Notes: a model not told the origin generated them from the sequence alone. A stretch of DNA of 64,000 bases from Butyrivibrio sp. VCD2006 (GCF_000423925.1 NZ_AUIX01000021.1:44707-108706); one strand, 5' to 3'. Shown: positions 1 through 7,680, numbered from the stretch's first letter. Program-made: numbers and translations.

Positions 1-645
1 GTACCGACATTGGATAAAGAATTGTCTGATAAGCTTGGAAAAACAGGACTCATATCTGTGGATACAGAGGATGAGATGGTTGTTAATTTCTTTTATCCAC
101 AGCTATTTGATGTTGATTACCTGCGTCCAGTGGTAAGACTTGAGATTGGACCGTTGGCAGAGTGGATGCCATCACATCAGACACAGATTATGCCATTTGC
201 AGCAGAGAAGTATCCGGATGTATTTGAGCAGAAAACCACAACTGCATTAACTATAGATATTGAGCGTACTTTCTGGGAGAAGATTACGATTCTCCATAAA
301 CTTGCTAATTTCCCAGAAGGTAAGCCTTTACCTGCAAGATATGCAAGACACCTTTATGATGTATACTCTATGGGAAACTCAGCGGTTAAAGAGTCTGCAT
401 TTGGAAGAAAAGAACTGTTGGAAAAGGATGTTGCCTTTAAGCAGAAGTTTTATTATTCCAAAGGGGCTCATTATGAAACAGCTACATTAGCAAATGTACA
501 GCTTATTCCAAGAGAAGATATAATGGCGGATGTCAAAGCTGACTATAAAGCTATGGAAAACATGATATATGGCACGGTTCCTTCTTTTGATGCTATTATT
601 GAGTATCTTTATAAGCTTGAAAAAGAGATACATAGCCTCGTTTAA
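1..645 (+). CDS. Nucleotidyltransferase AbiEii/AbiGii toxin-family protein, 5' end outside window
   Basis: The frame is open from base 1, so the true start and the N-terminal catalytic part lie upstream of the window. The visible 214 residues contain the C-terminal half typical of AbiEii-like proteins, including the block RTFWEKITILHKLA and a following RHLYDVY. AbiEii proteins are the toxin or effector half of type IV toxin-antitoxin or phage abortive-infection pairs and transfer nucleotides to a target RNA. The antitoxin partner would be expected upstream and cannot be seen. Family assignment rests on recognising the conserved block; activity cannot be judged because the nucleotidyltransferase motif is not in view. 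Confidence 0.75.
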   Translation, partial: VPTLDKELSDKLGKTGLISVDTEDEMVVNFFYPQLFDVDYLRPVVRLEIGPLAEWMPSHQTQIMPFAAEKYPDVFEQKTTTALTIDIERTFWEKITILHKLANFPEGKPLPARYARHLYDVYSMGNSAVKESAFGRKELLEKDVAFKQKFYYSKGAHYETATLANVQLIPREDIMADVKADYKAMENMIYGTVPSFDAIIEYLYKLEKEIHSLV

Positions 646-736
646 AAGGGGCAACTTTTTCCAAAATGAAAATAGTTGTCCGCTATTTCTTAACCCCTTT
701 ACCCCAAACTATGTTAAAAGGGGTAAACATATCAAA

Positions 737-871
737 GCCCAGTATCTACGCAGTATGTTTAAATTGTCTGCAGTAGTACCGCATGTTGAGACAGTATGTT
801 TATTGTCCAAACTTAAGGATGCTAAGCAGCATGTGGAGATTGAAGTATCTAGGGATGACTTGAATAATTAA
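737..871 (+). pseudogene. 3'-terminal fragment of an RlmD/RumA-type 23S rRNA (uracil-C5)-methyltransferase gene
   Basis: The last 44 codons before the TAA read like the C terminus of RlmD-family methyltransferases: PHVETVCLLSKL corresponds to the conserved PHTxHVExVVLLS block, followed by the HVEIEV tail common in Clostridiales. Nothing upstream in frame belongs to the enzyme, and no SAM-binding domain is present. It is therefore a tail fragment rather than a gene. The frame runs open back to 569, but that part overlaps the AbiEii gene and has no family character. A tail fragment of this kind could be a duplicated integration site. Confidence 0.5.
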
Positions 872-934
872 TAATTGACAGGTTATTGAGGTAGCTATAT
901 TATTACTATCAATATAATCAATTTAGGAGCACAT

Positions 935-994
935 ATGAACCAGCGCTATATGTATAACTACATGGAGATGATGTATAGACATATTCGCTTATAG
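935..994 (+). CDS. 19-residue Tyr/Met-rich peptide, possible leader peptide
   Basis: A short frame (MNQRYMYNYMEMMYRHIRL) is preceded by AGGAG at 925-929, five bases before the ATG, and has four Tyr and five Met in 19 residues. It is followed by a tACACAG...CTGTGTa inverted pair and then by a strong terminator at 1067-1110. A short translated frame followed by competing stems and a terminator is the usual layout of a translation-coupled attenuator. No function is known to me for this peptide. It could also be a chance frame. Confidence 0.4.
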   Translation: MNQRYMYNYMEMMYRHIRL

Positions 995-1066
995 CTAGGA
1001 TTATTACACAGCTGTAAGCCAATAGGTTTTATTTGTCTGTGTAGATTTTTCTTATGATGATATTTG

Positions 1067-1110
1067 AAAAGCACACCAGGCAGATTTGAATCTTACTGAT
1101 GTGCTTTTTT
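1067..1110 (+). terminator. Rho-independent terminator after the small peptide
   Basis: A 9-bp stem, AAAAGCACA pairing with TGTGCTTTT, encloses a 24-base loop and is followed by a T run. It lies between the 19-residue frame and the downstream coding fragments, so it may act as an attenuator. Confidence 0.65.
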
Positions 1111-1212
1111 GTGCATGAAAATGAATGGATTCAGTACTTAATAGCAACAGCTGAAAGGCCTGATCTTATGGGCTATTCCAATCATGTTGTTCAAATATTT
1201 ATAAAGAATTGA
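1111..1212 (+). pseudogene. 33-codon coding remnant of unknown gene
   Basis: The frame from 1111 to the TGA at 1210-1212 reads like true protein (HENEWIQYLIATAERPDLMG and onward) but has no upstream body and no usable start. It looks like the C-terminal end of a longer protein whose remainder was lost. I cannot assign the family. It begins inside the T run of the preceding terminator, which suggests a recombination junction near 1110. Confidence 0.4.
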
Positions 1213-1229
1213 TATAGAGGAAGAAAATT

Positions 1230-1697
1230 ATGAGCATCAAGTTACAGAAGGCAAACAGAGAAGATATGCATGAACTATGGGAAGCACAGGTAGAAGCTTT
1301 TAAAGGACTTTTAGAAAAATATCATGATTATGATATGAGCCCTGCAGCGGAAAGCTATGAACGTATTTTACAGAAATACGATTTCACAGGAACTACATAT
1401 TATTTTATCGTGGCAGATGGGGCAAAAGTTGGTGGCATCAGAGTTATTGATAAGAGGGACGGTAGCAGAAAACGAATTTCTCCAATATGGATAATGCCTG
1501 AGTATAGAAACAAAGGATATGCTCAGCAGGCAATCATTGAAGCTGAAAGAATTTATGGTGATGACAACTGGAGTCTTGATACTATCCTTCAAGAAAAAGG
1601 TAATCTTCATCTCTATGAGAAGCTTGGGTATAAGCGGACTGGCAAGATGGAGAAAATAAGTGGGTTGATGGATATTATTTATTTTGAGAAGAACTAA
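1230..1697 (+). CDS. GNAT family N-acetyltransferase
   Basis: The 155-residue protein has the single-domain GNAT size and order: a beta4/acetyl-CoA region around ISPIWIMPEYRNKGYAQQAI (residues 88-107; R/Q-x-x-G-x-A/G as NKGYA) and the C-terminal block LYEKLGYKRTGK (around 128-139). GNATs transfer an acetyl group from acetyl-CoA to amines; the substrate cannot be read from sequence. GAGGAAG at 1216-1222 supports the ATG at 1230. It is one of five GNAT genes within 18 kb. Confidence 0.85.
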   Translation: MSIKLQKANREDMHELWEAQVEAFKGLLEKYHDYDMSPAAESYERILQKYDFTGTTYYFIVADGAKVGGIRVIDKRDGSRKRISPIWIMPEYRNKGYAQQAIIEAERIYGDDNWSLDTILQEKGNLHLYEKLGYKRTGKMEKISGLMDIIYFEKN

Positions 1698-1710
1698 ATC
1701 TGTCAAGGAA

Positions 1711-1857
1711 ATGACAAAAGAGGTATTCACTGAATTGATGCCTCTTTTAAAATGCGAAAAAGTGCATAAATATATCTATTATGTAGGCTTTGGGATTTTT
1801 CCATGGTATGATTATGAGTATGTTTCAGAAGTAATGATTCATATAAAGAAATTCTGA
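1711..1857 (+). other. 48-codon frame, probably a C-terminal gene remnant
   Basis: From ATG 1711 to TGA 1855-1857 the sequence encodes MTKEVFTELMPLLKCEKVHK and continues through an aromatic segment (GFGIFPWYDYEYV). The composition looks like genuine protein, but it matches no domain I can name. It begins 14 bases after the GNAT stop, with AAGG at 1705-1708 only two bases before the ATG, which is too close for a good ribosome binding site. The bases 1716-1748 also form an AAAAGAGG...CCTCTTTT stem that could be a terminator for the GNAT gene. Remnant and terminator readings conflict. Confidence 0.35.
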
Positions 1858-1896
1858 TGAAATAGTTTTGAATAATTGGGAATAAAGGGGAATAAC

Positions 1897-3210
1897 ATGG
1901 CATCAAGCATTATACATCTGGCTGTTACTAACGAGCTTATTAAGCACCATACCTTCAAGGATGAGAACAGACTTAAGTTTGGGGCAATTCTTCCTGATGC
2001 GGGCAAAGGCAAAGCAGGTCATGTAAACAAGTTTATTTGGGGACGCAACAAAAAGTCTTATGATTTCGAATTCTTTAGAAATAAGTTCGGAGAGCTGATG
2101 AGGCAGGACGACTTATATCTTGGGTATTATCTTCATCTTGTTCAGGATATCTGTTACAGGCATTTTGTTTATGACAAGTATCATTGGAATCCAATGATTC
2201 CAGGTAATGTCGAGAAACTCCACAAAGATTATTCCATTATAAATTTCTATGTTGCTGAAAAGTATAATTTGAAGAACGACATTACCGTTCCGGTAAATTT
2301 TGATAGTGAGCCCATAAATGATCTTTGCTCATTCGATGTGAAATGGCTTATGGATTCTATGTATGGCTATTTCAAAGAAGTGGATGGAGAGATTTTCTTT
2401 TTTACGAAAGAAATGGCTGATGAATACATTTCCGAGGCAGTTGAGCTCTGCATAAGAGAACTGGATGCATTTATGAATGGTGGGAAGCTTATTGAGAGCT
2501 ACGATAATGCTTGGGATAATAGAACTTACTCTCTTTTAGAGACTACGCTAAACACCAGGGATCTTGGTGGCTACAGAATAGATGGAACAGAAAACTATAC
2601 CAGGTATGGAAGACTTATAAGAAGTGACGTTGCTAATTATCCATCTGAAAAAGATATAGAGTTTTTGAAAAACACCGGTATTACAACCATAATCGATACC
2701 AGATCTTCGGAGGAAAAAGAGAAAAAGCCTCATGGTCTTGATGATGTAGAAGGCTTTGAATATCATGCTATTCCTATTCCTGAGGGAAGCGGTATCCCAG
2801 AGAGCGTAGATGCGGTTCCGGAGAGTTATTACAAAATCGCACATTCTGAAAACATAAGTAAAGTGTTCAAGACAGTAGCAAATGCTAATTGGGGAGTTAT
2901 GTTTAACTGCTCTGCGGGAAAAGACAGAACAGGTGTCAACAGTGCACTTATTTTGTGGCTTTGCGGTGTCAGAAAGAGTGATATTATATATGACTATATG
3001 AGAACCAAGGAAAACAATAAAGAACGCTTTGAACTGATACATAAAAACTTCCCTGATCTTGATATGAATATTGTAATTTCTAATGAAAATAATATGATTT
3101 CTTTTATGGAAATGATAGAAGAGAGCCACGGGACTATAGAGGGGTATTTTTCTGCAATAGGTATTGGAAGTGAGGAACAGGAAAAGATAAAAGAAAAGCT
3201 TATAAAATGA
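1897..3210 (+). CDS. Fusion of zinc-dependent phospholipase C-like domain and tyrosine-phosphatase-like domain
   Basis: The ATG at 1897 is preferred over an in-frame TTG at 1876 because AAAGGGG (1884-1890) sits six bases before it. Residues 1-195 resemble the zinc-dependent phospholipase C fold (SSIIHLAVTNEL, ILPDAGKGKAGH, then GYYLHLVQDICYRHFVY), with several His and Asp that could bind zinc. Residues from about 210 are a dual-specificity or Tyr/Ser phosphatase of the Y_phosphatase3 type: NTRDLGGYRI, GRLIRSDVANYPSEKDIEFL, and the P-loop CSAGKDRTG with Cys338 as nucleophile. The phosphatase half is complete. No signal peptide is seen, so it is probably cytoplasmic. A two-domain protein of this kind could remove a phosphate and cleave a lipid or a related diester, but the substrate is unknown. 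Confidence 0.75.
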   Translation: MASSIIHLAVTNELIKHHTFKDENRLKFGAILPDAGKGKAGHVNKFIWGRNKKSYDFEFFRNKFGELMRQDDLYLGYYLHLVQDICYRHFVYDKYHWNPMIPGNVEKLHKDYSIINFYVAEKYNLKNDITVPVNFDSEPINDLCSFDVKWLMDSMYGYFKEVDGEIFFFTKEMADEYISEAVELCIRELDAFMNGGKLIESYDNAWDNRTYSLLETTLNTRDLGGYRIDGTENYTRYGRLIRSDVANYPSEKDIEFLKNTGITTIIDTRSSEEKEKKPHGLDDVEGFEYHAIPIPEGSGIPESVDAVPESYYKIAHSENISKVFKTVANANWGVMFNCSAGKDRTGVNSALILWLCGVRKSDIIYDYMRTKENNKERFELIHKNFPDLDMNIVISNENNMISFMEMIEESHGTIEGYFSAIGIGSEEQEKIKEKLIK

Positions 3211-3234
3211 AGAAAAAGTGGAATAAATATAGCC

Positions 3235-3354
3235 ATGAACATAATCTTTTTAGACATTGATGGCGTTCTCAATTCCAAGTTCTGGGATGAGAGTCACCAG
3301 ATGGAAATAAGTGACGGGAAGTATATAGATACAGAGAAAGTAAGTCTTTTATAG
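3235..3354 (+). pseudogene. Truncated HAD-like gene, N-terminal 39 codons only
   Basis: MNIIFLDIDGVLNSKFWDES carries HAD motif I (DxDGVLNS), as in HAD-like hydrolases or the HAD domain of RNA-repair proteins. A TAG stops the frame after 39 codons, where the family is normally 150 residues or longer. The sequence downstream to 3680 does not resume the protein in any frame I could follow. It lies 24 bases after the phosphatase fusion and may once have been its operon partner. Confidence 0.55.
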
Positions 3355-3683
3355 GTAATAAAATCCCTACGCACTGCATAAACTCTTAATGCAAACGCGG
3401 ACAGGTTCTGGCTTTGGCACATACTGAGGGTGCGAATACATCCGTATGTACTAAGTAAGATATAGCATATACAGCAAATATCAGGAAAATGTATTTGCTT
3501 AAATTTTTAACACCCATAATCATTATTTTTTCCAAAGGGGTATACAGTATTAGTCCGTATATGTACATGCAAACATAGATGATTACGCATGTTGAAACCG
3601 TCGTGCTTTTAACAAAGACGACTGACAAAGAAATTTCTTAAGGAATAACAATCTTTCAATTTTGTTAGATTATCGATATTTCA
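3355..3683. other. Intergenic stretch with no supported gene
   Basis: No convincing gene was found here. A hydrophobic 80-codon reverse frame (3386-3628) has no ribosome binding site and no family resemblance. A small AGCAAATA...TATTTGCT hairpin near 3467-3493 is the only structure noticed. Sequence loss after the truncated HAD gene probably explains the gap. Confidence 0.4.
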
Positions 3684-3712
3684 TTGTTATTTGTTATAAA
3701 TCATTTTATAAT
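3684..3712 (+). promoter_or_regulatory. Sigma-A-type promoter of the leader-bearing protein gene
   Basis: TTGTTA (3684-3689), a 17-base spacer and a perfect TATAAT (3707-3712) lie 60 bases before the start codon at 3772. The surroundings are AT-rich. This would be the main promoter for the 3772-6024 pair. Confidence 0.55.
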
Positions 3713-3771
3713 TTCACTATCAAAAAATGGAAATGGATGATATAAAATCTATTTTAATGGGGGTGTATATG

Positions 3772-4197
3772 ATGAAGACTTTTGAAGTACCACAGTTAAT
3801 GGAACTTGGCCTCGAATTTACGGCTGAAGGTGTTTTTGTCGGAAGTGGAACTCCTGTTCCGAATCCACCTAGCGCATGGCTTAATGACGATAACAACAAT
3901 GGCGGATCTCATACAGACGTCAGAGTACACTTCCAGAATCCATTAAATGAGGCTTGGGAGAGATTCATTATCTATATTGATTCAACAGTACCAATTAAGA
4001 GCTTTGGAAGTTCTGAGTATTCAATAACAAAAGAATCTGATACATCTTTCCGTATTGATGTTAATAGACATCTTAATGCTAACGAATGGACAGATTTCAT
4101 ATTCCAAGTTGTTGGTGAAGGCGGCGCTATTCGTGAATCAGGTACAAGTGGTACAATGACTGAACTTAAAATAAGAGATGTACGGCCTCTTAACTAA
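3772..4197 (+). CDS. RiPP-precursor-like protein: lasso-type leader motif fused to a beta-rich domain
   Basis: GGGGG at 3759-3763 gives good spacing to the second of two adjacent ATGs (3772), so the protein is 141 residues starting MKTFEVPQLMELGLEFTAEG. That N terminus has F-x2-P-x-L-x3-G-x3-T, close to the Y-x2-P-x-L-x3-G-x5-T motif that PqqD-like recognition elements bind in lasso-peptide leaders. A Gly/Pro-rich linker (GSGTPVPNPP) follows, then about 95 residues of alternating hydrophobic strands with conserved-looking Trp (NEAWERFIIYID, NANEWTDFIFQVV), as in small carbohydrate-binding or Ig-like beta sandwiches. There is no Cys and no Sec or lipoprotein signal. Neighbours are an ABC exporter and a PqqD/HprK protein, which supports a leader-guided modification and export role. 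The beta-domain assignment is inference. Confidence 0.6.
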   Translation: MKTFEVPQLMELGLEFTAEGVFVGSGTPVPNPPSAWLNDDNNNGGSHTDVRVHFQNPLNEAWERFIIYIDSTVPIKSFGSSEYSITKESDTSFRIDVNRHLNANEWTDFIFQVVGEGGAIRESGTSGTMTELKIRDVRPLN

Positions 4198-4215
4198 TTA
4201 TTAAAGATTTTTATT

Positions 4216-4249
4216 GGAGCACCACATATGAACGTGGTGCTCCTTTTTT
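4216..4249 (+). terminator. Terminator hairpin that contains the next gene's start codon
   Basis: GGAGCACCAC (4216-4225) pairs perfectly with GTGGTGCTCC (4234-4243), followed by six T. The eight-base loop holds ATG 4228-4230, and the 5' arm contains GGAG, eight bases before it. It therefore reads both as terminator of the upstream gene and as the ribosome binding site/start hairpin of the exporter. Confidence 0.8.
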
Positions 4250-6024
4250 ACGATATGGGGAAGATAAGATATTATTTCAACAAAATTAAAGAAGGAAAGC
4301 TAAAAGACAAGCTAATGATATTCAAGTGGATATATGGATATGCAATAAACCATATACCCGCTATTGTAATATACACTTTACTTGGCATGACCGGCATAAT
4401 ACTTGGTCTTTTTACAAGCCTTAATTCACGAGACCTGGTAGATATAATCACAGGACATCGCACAGGGGAACTTTTGCGCACATTTATAATCATGATTGTA
4501 CTTACAGTAGTGAATACTTGTGTTTCGCAGATATCAAGTTACCTTTCCACCAAAATCAGTCTTAAGGTTAATAATGAGATAAAGGCGCAGATCTTTGAAG
4601 GAATATTACGAACGGATTGGCAATCCCTGTCTAAATATCATTCCGGGGACCTTGTTATGAGATGCGGAAGTGACGCTTCCAATATTGCATCAGGAATTTT
4701 GACACTTGTACCAAACCTTATAATCTATATTTTCAGATTTGCATCCGCTTTATATATGGTTTGCATATACGATTGGACATTCGCTATTTTTGCGCTTGCC
4801 AGCATCCCGATAACACTGATCAGTTCGCGCTATTCTATGAAGATGATGAGAAAGAGCGGAATGGGAACTATGTCAGCATCCGCTAGAATGAACGGTTTTC
4901 ATCAGGAGACCTTCTCGAATATTCAGACAATAAAAGCTTTTGATATGCTGTCATATCACATAGACAGGCTAAAAGAAATACAAAAAGGATATTCAGAAGC
5001 TACGCTTAAGTACCAGAAGATATCAATGCTCAATACTTTTATACTGACATTTGTATCTATGCTTGTATCCTACTCTGCACAGGCATGGGGCGTATACAAG
5101 GTTTGGAGCGGAGCTATCACATACGGAACAATGACCATGTTTATAGGCCTTTCAAGTTCTCTTACAGGCTCAGTTTCTAATCTTATCAGTTTTGTACCAA
5201 CGTCTCTTAGCTTGTTTAACTCAGCTGATCGAGTTAAAAGCATACTGGACCTTCCAAGAGATGATTATTCCAATGCCGAAGAGGTTGAAAGATTTGGGCA
5301 GGAGCATGCAGGTAAGGGAATAGGAGTAGAAGCCAGGAACGTGTCATTTGCTTACGAAGGTGCAGAAAATGTCTTTTCCAAGGCTGAATTTAATGCTAAT
5401 CCTCATGAGACAGTTGCATTTGTCGGACCTTCAGGCGAAGGAAAGACAACTATGCTAAGACTACTTCTTGCTATAATAAGGCCCGGTGAGGGACAGGTGC
5501 GTATAACGACCGGTGATGGGGAACTTGAAGATAGTCTCTATGCAACAGCTGCAACGAGAAGTCTTTTTGCATATGTTCCACAAGGAAATACAATGTTCTC
5601 GGGAACTATAGCTCAAAATATGAGAAATGTAAAAAAGGATGCAACGGATGATGAGATCATCAAAGCCCTGAAAATGGCTTGTGCGTGGGACTTTGTCAAG
5701 AAACTTCCTGAAGGCATAAACAGTGAGATGGGAGAGCACGGCAGTGGCTTTTCAGAGGGACAGGCCCAGAGGTTGTCTATTGCCAGAGCAATCCTTAGAC
5801 AGTCGCCTATACTTCTTCTGGATGAAGCAACCTCTGCTCTTGATGTATGGACAGAAAAAGAGGTCCTTAAGAATATCATGGCAGATGAATATCCTAGGAC
5901 CACTATTATTACTACACATAGACCTTCAGTATTAAAACAATGCGATAGAGTATATGCTATCAGAAACGGCAACTGTTGTAAGTTATCTGATGAGGAAATC
6001 AGCGAGATGGAAAGCATCGCCTGA
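4228..6024 (+). CDS. ABC exporter, half-transporter with fused membrane and ATPase domains
   Basis: The 598-residue protein has an exporter-type transmembrane domain (about residues 35-330, six hydrophobic segments) and a nucleotide-binding domain. Walker A is GPSGEGKTT (400-408) and Walker B is ILLLDEATSALD (about 528-539), with the H-loop at TTHRP. The signature is GFSEGQ (around 507-512) instead of LSGGQ. There is no N-terminal C39 peptidase domain, so it would not cleave a leader itself. The start is uncertain: ATG 4228 has GGAG eight bases upstream but lies in a terminator loop, while ATG 4255 is the next in frame. It is flanked by the leader-bearing protein upstream and a convergent PqqD/HprK gene, and probably exports the product of this cassette. 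Confidence 0.85.
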   Translation: MNVVLLFYDMGKIRYYFNKIKEGKLKDKLMIFKWIYGYAINHIPAIVIYTLLGMTGIILGLFTSLNSRDLVDIITGHRTGELLRTFIIMIVLTVVNTCVSQISSYLSTKISLKVNNEIKAQIFEGILRTDWQSLSKYHSGDLVMRCGSDASNIASGILTLVPNLIIYIFRFASALYMVCIYDWTFAIFALASIPITLISSRYSMKMMRKSGMGTMSASARMNGFHQETFSNIQTIKAFDMLSYHIDRLKEIQKGYSEATLKYQKISMLNTFILTFVSMLVSYSAQAWGVYKVWSGAITYGTMTMFIGLSSSLTGSVSNLISFVPTSLSLFNSADRVKSILDLPRDDYSNAEEVERFGQEHAGKGIGVEARNVSFAYEGAENVFSKAEFNANPHETVAFVGPSGEGKTTMLRLLLAIIRPGEGQVRITTGDGELEDSLYATAATRSLFAYVPQGNTMFSGTIAQNMRNVKKDATDDEIIKALKMACAWDFVKKLPEGINSEMGEHGSGFSEGQAQRLSIARAILRQSPILLLDEATSALDVWTEKEVLKNIMADEYPRTTIITTHRPSVLKQCDRVYAIRNGNCCKLSDEEISEMESIA

Positions 6025-6028
6025 ATAC

Positions 6029-7186
6029 TTAAGCTGTTGTACTATCGATTTGGGACTTTATGAATGCAGCTGCATCATCTGAGGTGTTGCAGCTGTAATT
6101 CCATACTGGATAGTTAGCGCTAACTTCCTGCGCGAAGCGAATAACGCTTAAGGACATCTCACTATTCCACATCGGAGAGATGATTCGGTTCATAATAGCC
6201 AGAGCTTTAGCTTCCGGCTGCAAATGACTTACAAAATTCTTGGGATCCTGACGAAGCAGTACTATTCCTTTAAGCTCATAGTCTTTAGCATCATAGATTC
6301 CTGAAGTTCCACACCATGGCATGCCATACGCATATATTTTGCCATCATCACCTTTTCCCAATAGATTCAAATCGCCGTTGATCTGTCTTACGCCGTACAA
6401 CCTATTCCAAAGCGCTGCATGTGTACTTTTGCCGATTCCGGATCCGGCAGAAAAGAGAAGCGCTTTGTAATCATACTCTACGGAAACCGAATGTATGGCA
6501 AATAAGTTATGGATTCTTGCCATATAAAGGAAAGCGTGACGAATAGCCCAGAATACTTCTTCCTTGGCATTATCAGTATCTTTAACAAAAACAGATACCA
6601 TCTGTCCGTCCGGTGATATATGAAGCTCGTCAACATGCTCCCATAACGGGAAAATGAGAATATATTTATCACATGTTTTTATGACGGATAACTCTTTATC
6701 ACGAATAATCAGTTCACCGGATTTATGTATTACAGGTGCAATATGATAGACATAAATATTCTGGGTTTTATCAGCTGAGCAAGTGTATTCATCATCAGCA
6801 AAAGCCATAAAGCTATCATCAAACAGTTCTTCCTTGCCGAACAGATTTACGCAGATACCGGCAATATTCATGCTGACATATTTCTTGAGTTTAAGTTTTT
6901 TATAAAAATCAGTATCTATAACCATTCCTGAATAACAAAGGGAATCCATAAAGCTTTGAATGGAACGCTTTGCGTCAGGGCGATCTGCCTCGTCTATCTC
7001 AAAGTGTTCATAGCAACTATCAAAGATTTCTTCAATTGTCAGATCTTTGGAGAGTAAATTCCAGATATAAACACCGGTATCATTTAGAAATAAGCTTTTC
7101 TTCCTATCTGCTGCGCTTTGACCATGCGTTAGCAGACAAGGAGTGTCGCCGATATATTCAAGAGTAAAATCGTTATTTCTGATCAT
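6029..7186 (-). CDS. PqqD-like recognition domain fused to HPr-kinase-like domain
   Basis: Residues 1-100 resemble PqqD/RRE proteins (SLFLNDTGVYIWNLL, then TIEEIFDSCYEHFEI), the fold that binds RiPP leaders. The C-terminal part from about 215 resembles HprK/lasso-kinase domains: FSAGSGIGKSTHAALW is Walker A (about 243-251), followed by INGDLNLL and MPWCGTSG. In lasso clusters such as paeninodin, HprK-like kinases phosphorylate the precursor; PqqD domains deliver it. Here both activities are in one 385-residue chain. The gene is convergent with the exporter (4 bases between stops). No cyclase, radical SAM or B2 protease gene is nearby. Role in modifying the 3772-4197 product is inference from context. 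Confidence 0.75.
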   Translation of the reverse strand: MIRNNDFTLEYIGDTPCLLTHGQSAADRKKSLFLNDTGVYIWNLLSKDLTIEEIFDSCYEHFEIDEADRPDAKRSIQSFMDSLCYSGMVIDTDFYKKLKLKKYVSMNIAGICVNLFGKEELFDDSFMAFADDEYTCSADKTQNIYVYHIAPVIHKSGELIIRDKELSVIKTCDKYILIFPLWEHVDELHISPDGQMVSVFVKDTDNAKEEVFWAIRHAFLYMARIHNLFAIHSVSVEYDYKALLFSAGSGIGKSTHAALWNRLYGVRQINGDLNLLGKGDDGKIYAYGMPWCGTSGIYDAKDYELKGIVLLRQDPKNFVSHLQPEAKALAIMNRIISPMWNSEMSLSVIRFAQEVSANYPVWNYSCNTSDDAAAFIKSQIDSTTA

Positions 7187-7236
7187 AGGTTCCCCACTCT
7201 TAAGAAAATAAGGTTTAATACGAATAATACCAGCAT

Positions 7237-7245
7237 ATTATAGCA
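7237..7245 (-). promoter_or_regulatory. Extended -10 promoter element for the PqqD/HprK gene
   Basis: On the reverse strand TGCTATAAT is a perfect extended -10 element, 51 bases before the start codon at 7186. No good -35 was found, which is tolerated with an extended -10. Confidence 0.5.
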
Positions 7246-7253
7246 TATTAAAA

Positions 7254-7275
7254 TGGACCCCAGAAAGTGGACACG
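7254..7275. repeat. Possible insertion-sequence end remnant
   Basis: TGGACCCCAGAAAGTGGACA resembles the terminal inverted repeats of IS3-family elements. No second end or transposase is present. The truncated phosphoesterase frame begins about 20 bases further on, so an old insertion and deletion would explain its missing N terminus. Weak evidence, from one end only. Confidence 0.35.
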
Positions 7276-7292
7276 TCACCAAAACTGATTAG

Positions 7293-7680
7293 ACAGTAGA
7301 TCAACACTTGGGACATCGGGGAATAATATCAATGCAGAATCGTCCATTTGATTCTGTTGAGGAAATGAATAGGACTATTCTTACAAACTACAACGCAGTA
7401 GTTCACAAGGATGATACGGTATATATTCTTGGAGATATTTGTCATCACATGACGACGGATGCCGCTAATGAAATGATACAAAAAATGAATGGCAAGAAGT
7501 ACCTCATTTCTGGTAATCATGATAAAAAATATGATCCAGGATTATTTGAGGATGTGAGAGATTTTATGACAGTATCTCTTAATGGACAATATTTTGCCTT
7601 GATGCACTATTCTATGCTTTCATGGCCTAAGAAAAAGAAAGACTACACTCTTGGACCTTTTGGGGACACATTCAAGATTT
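7293..7680 (+). pseudogene. Truncated metallophosphoesterase gene
   Basis: The frame encodes DQHLGHRGIISMQNRPFDSV, then TVYILGDICHH and LISGNHDKKY, the GD and GNHD motifs of calcineurin-like phosphoesterases. The N-terminal DxH motif is damaged (VDQHLGH where SDTHFGH is expected) and a stop codon lies directly upstream, so no normal start exists. The family motif around HYSMLSWP is reached, but then the protein leaves the family near 7650-7690 and ends at 7796 in unrelated sequence. It is a gene cut at both ends. Confidence 0.7.

Noticed and set aside
3386..3628. Hydrophobic 80-codon reverse frame
   Set aside because: No binding site, no family resemblance, and composition explained by AT-rich DNA.
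4315..4320. A later ATG (4315) as the start of the ABC exporter
   Set aside because: It would remove residues just before the first helix and has no ribosome binding site; starts at 4228 or 4255 are better.
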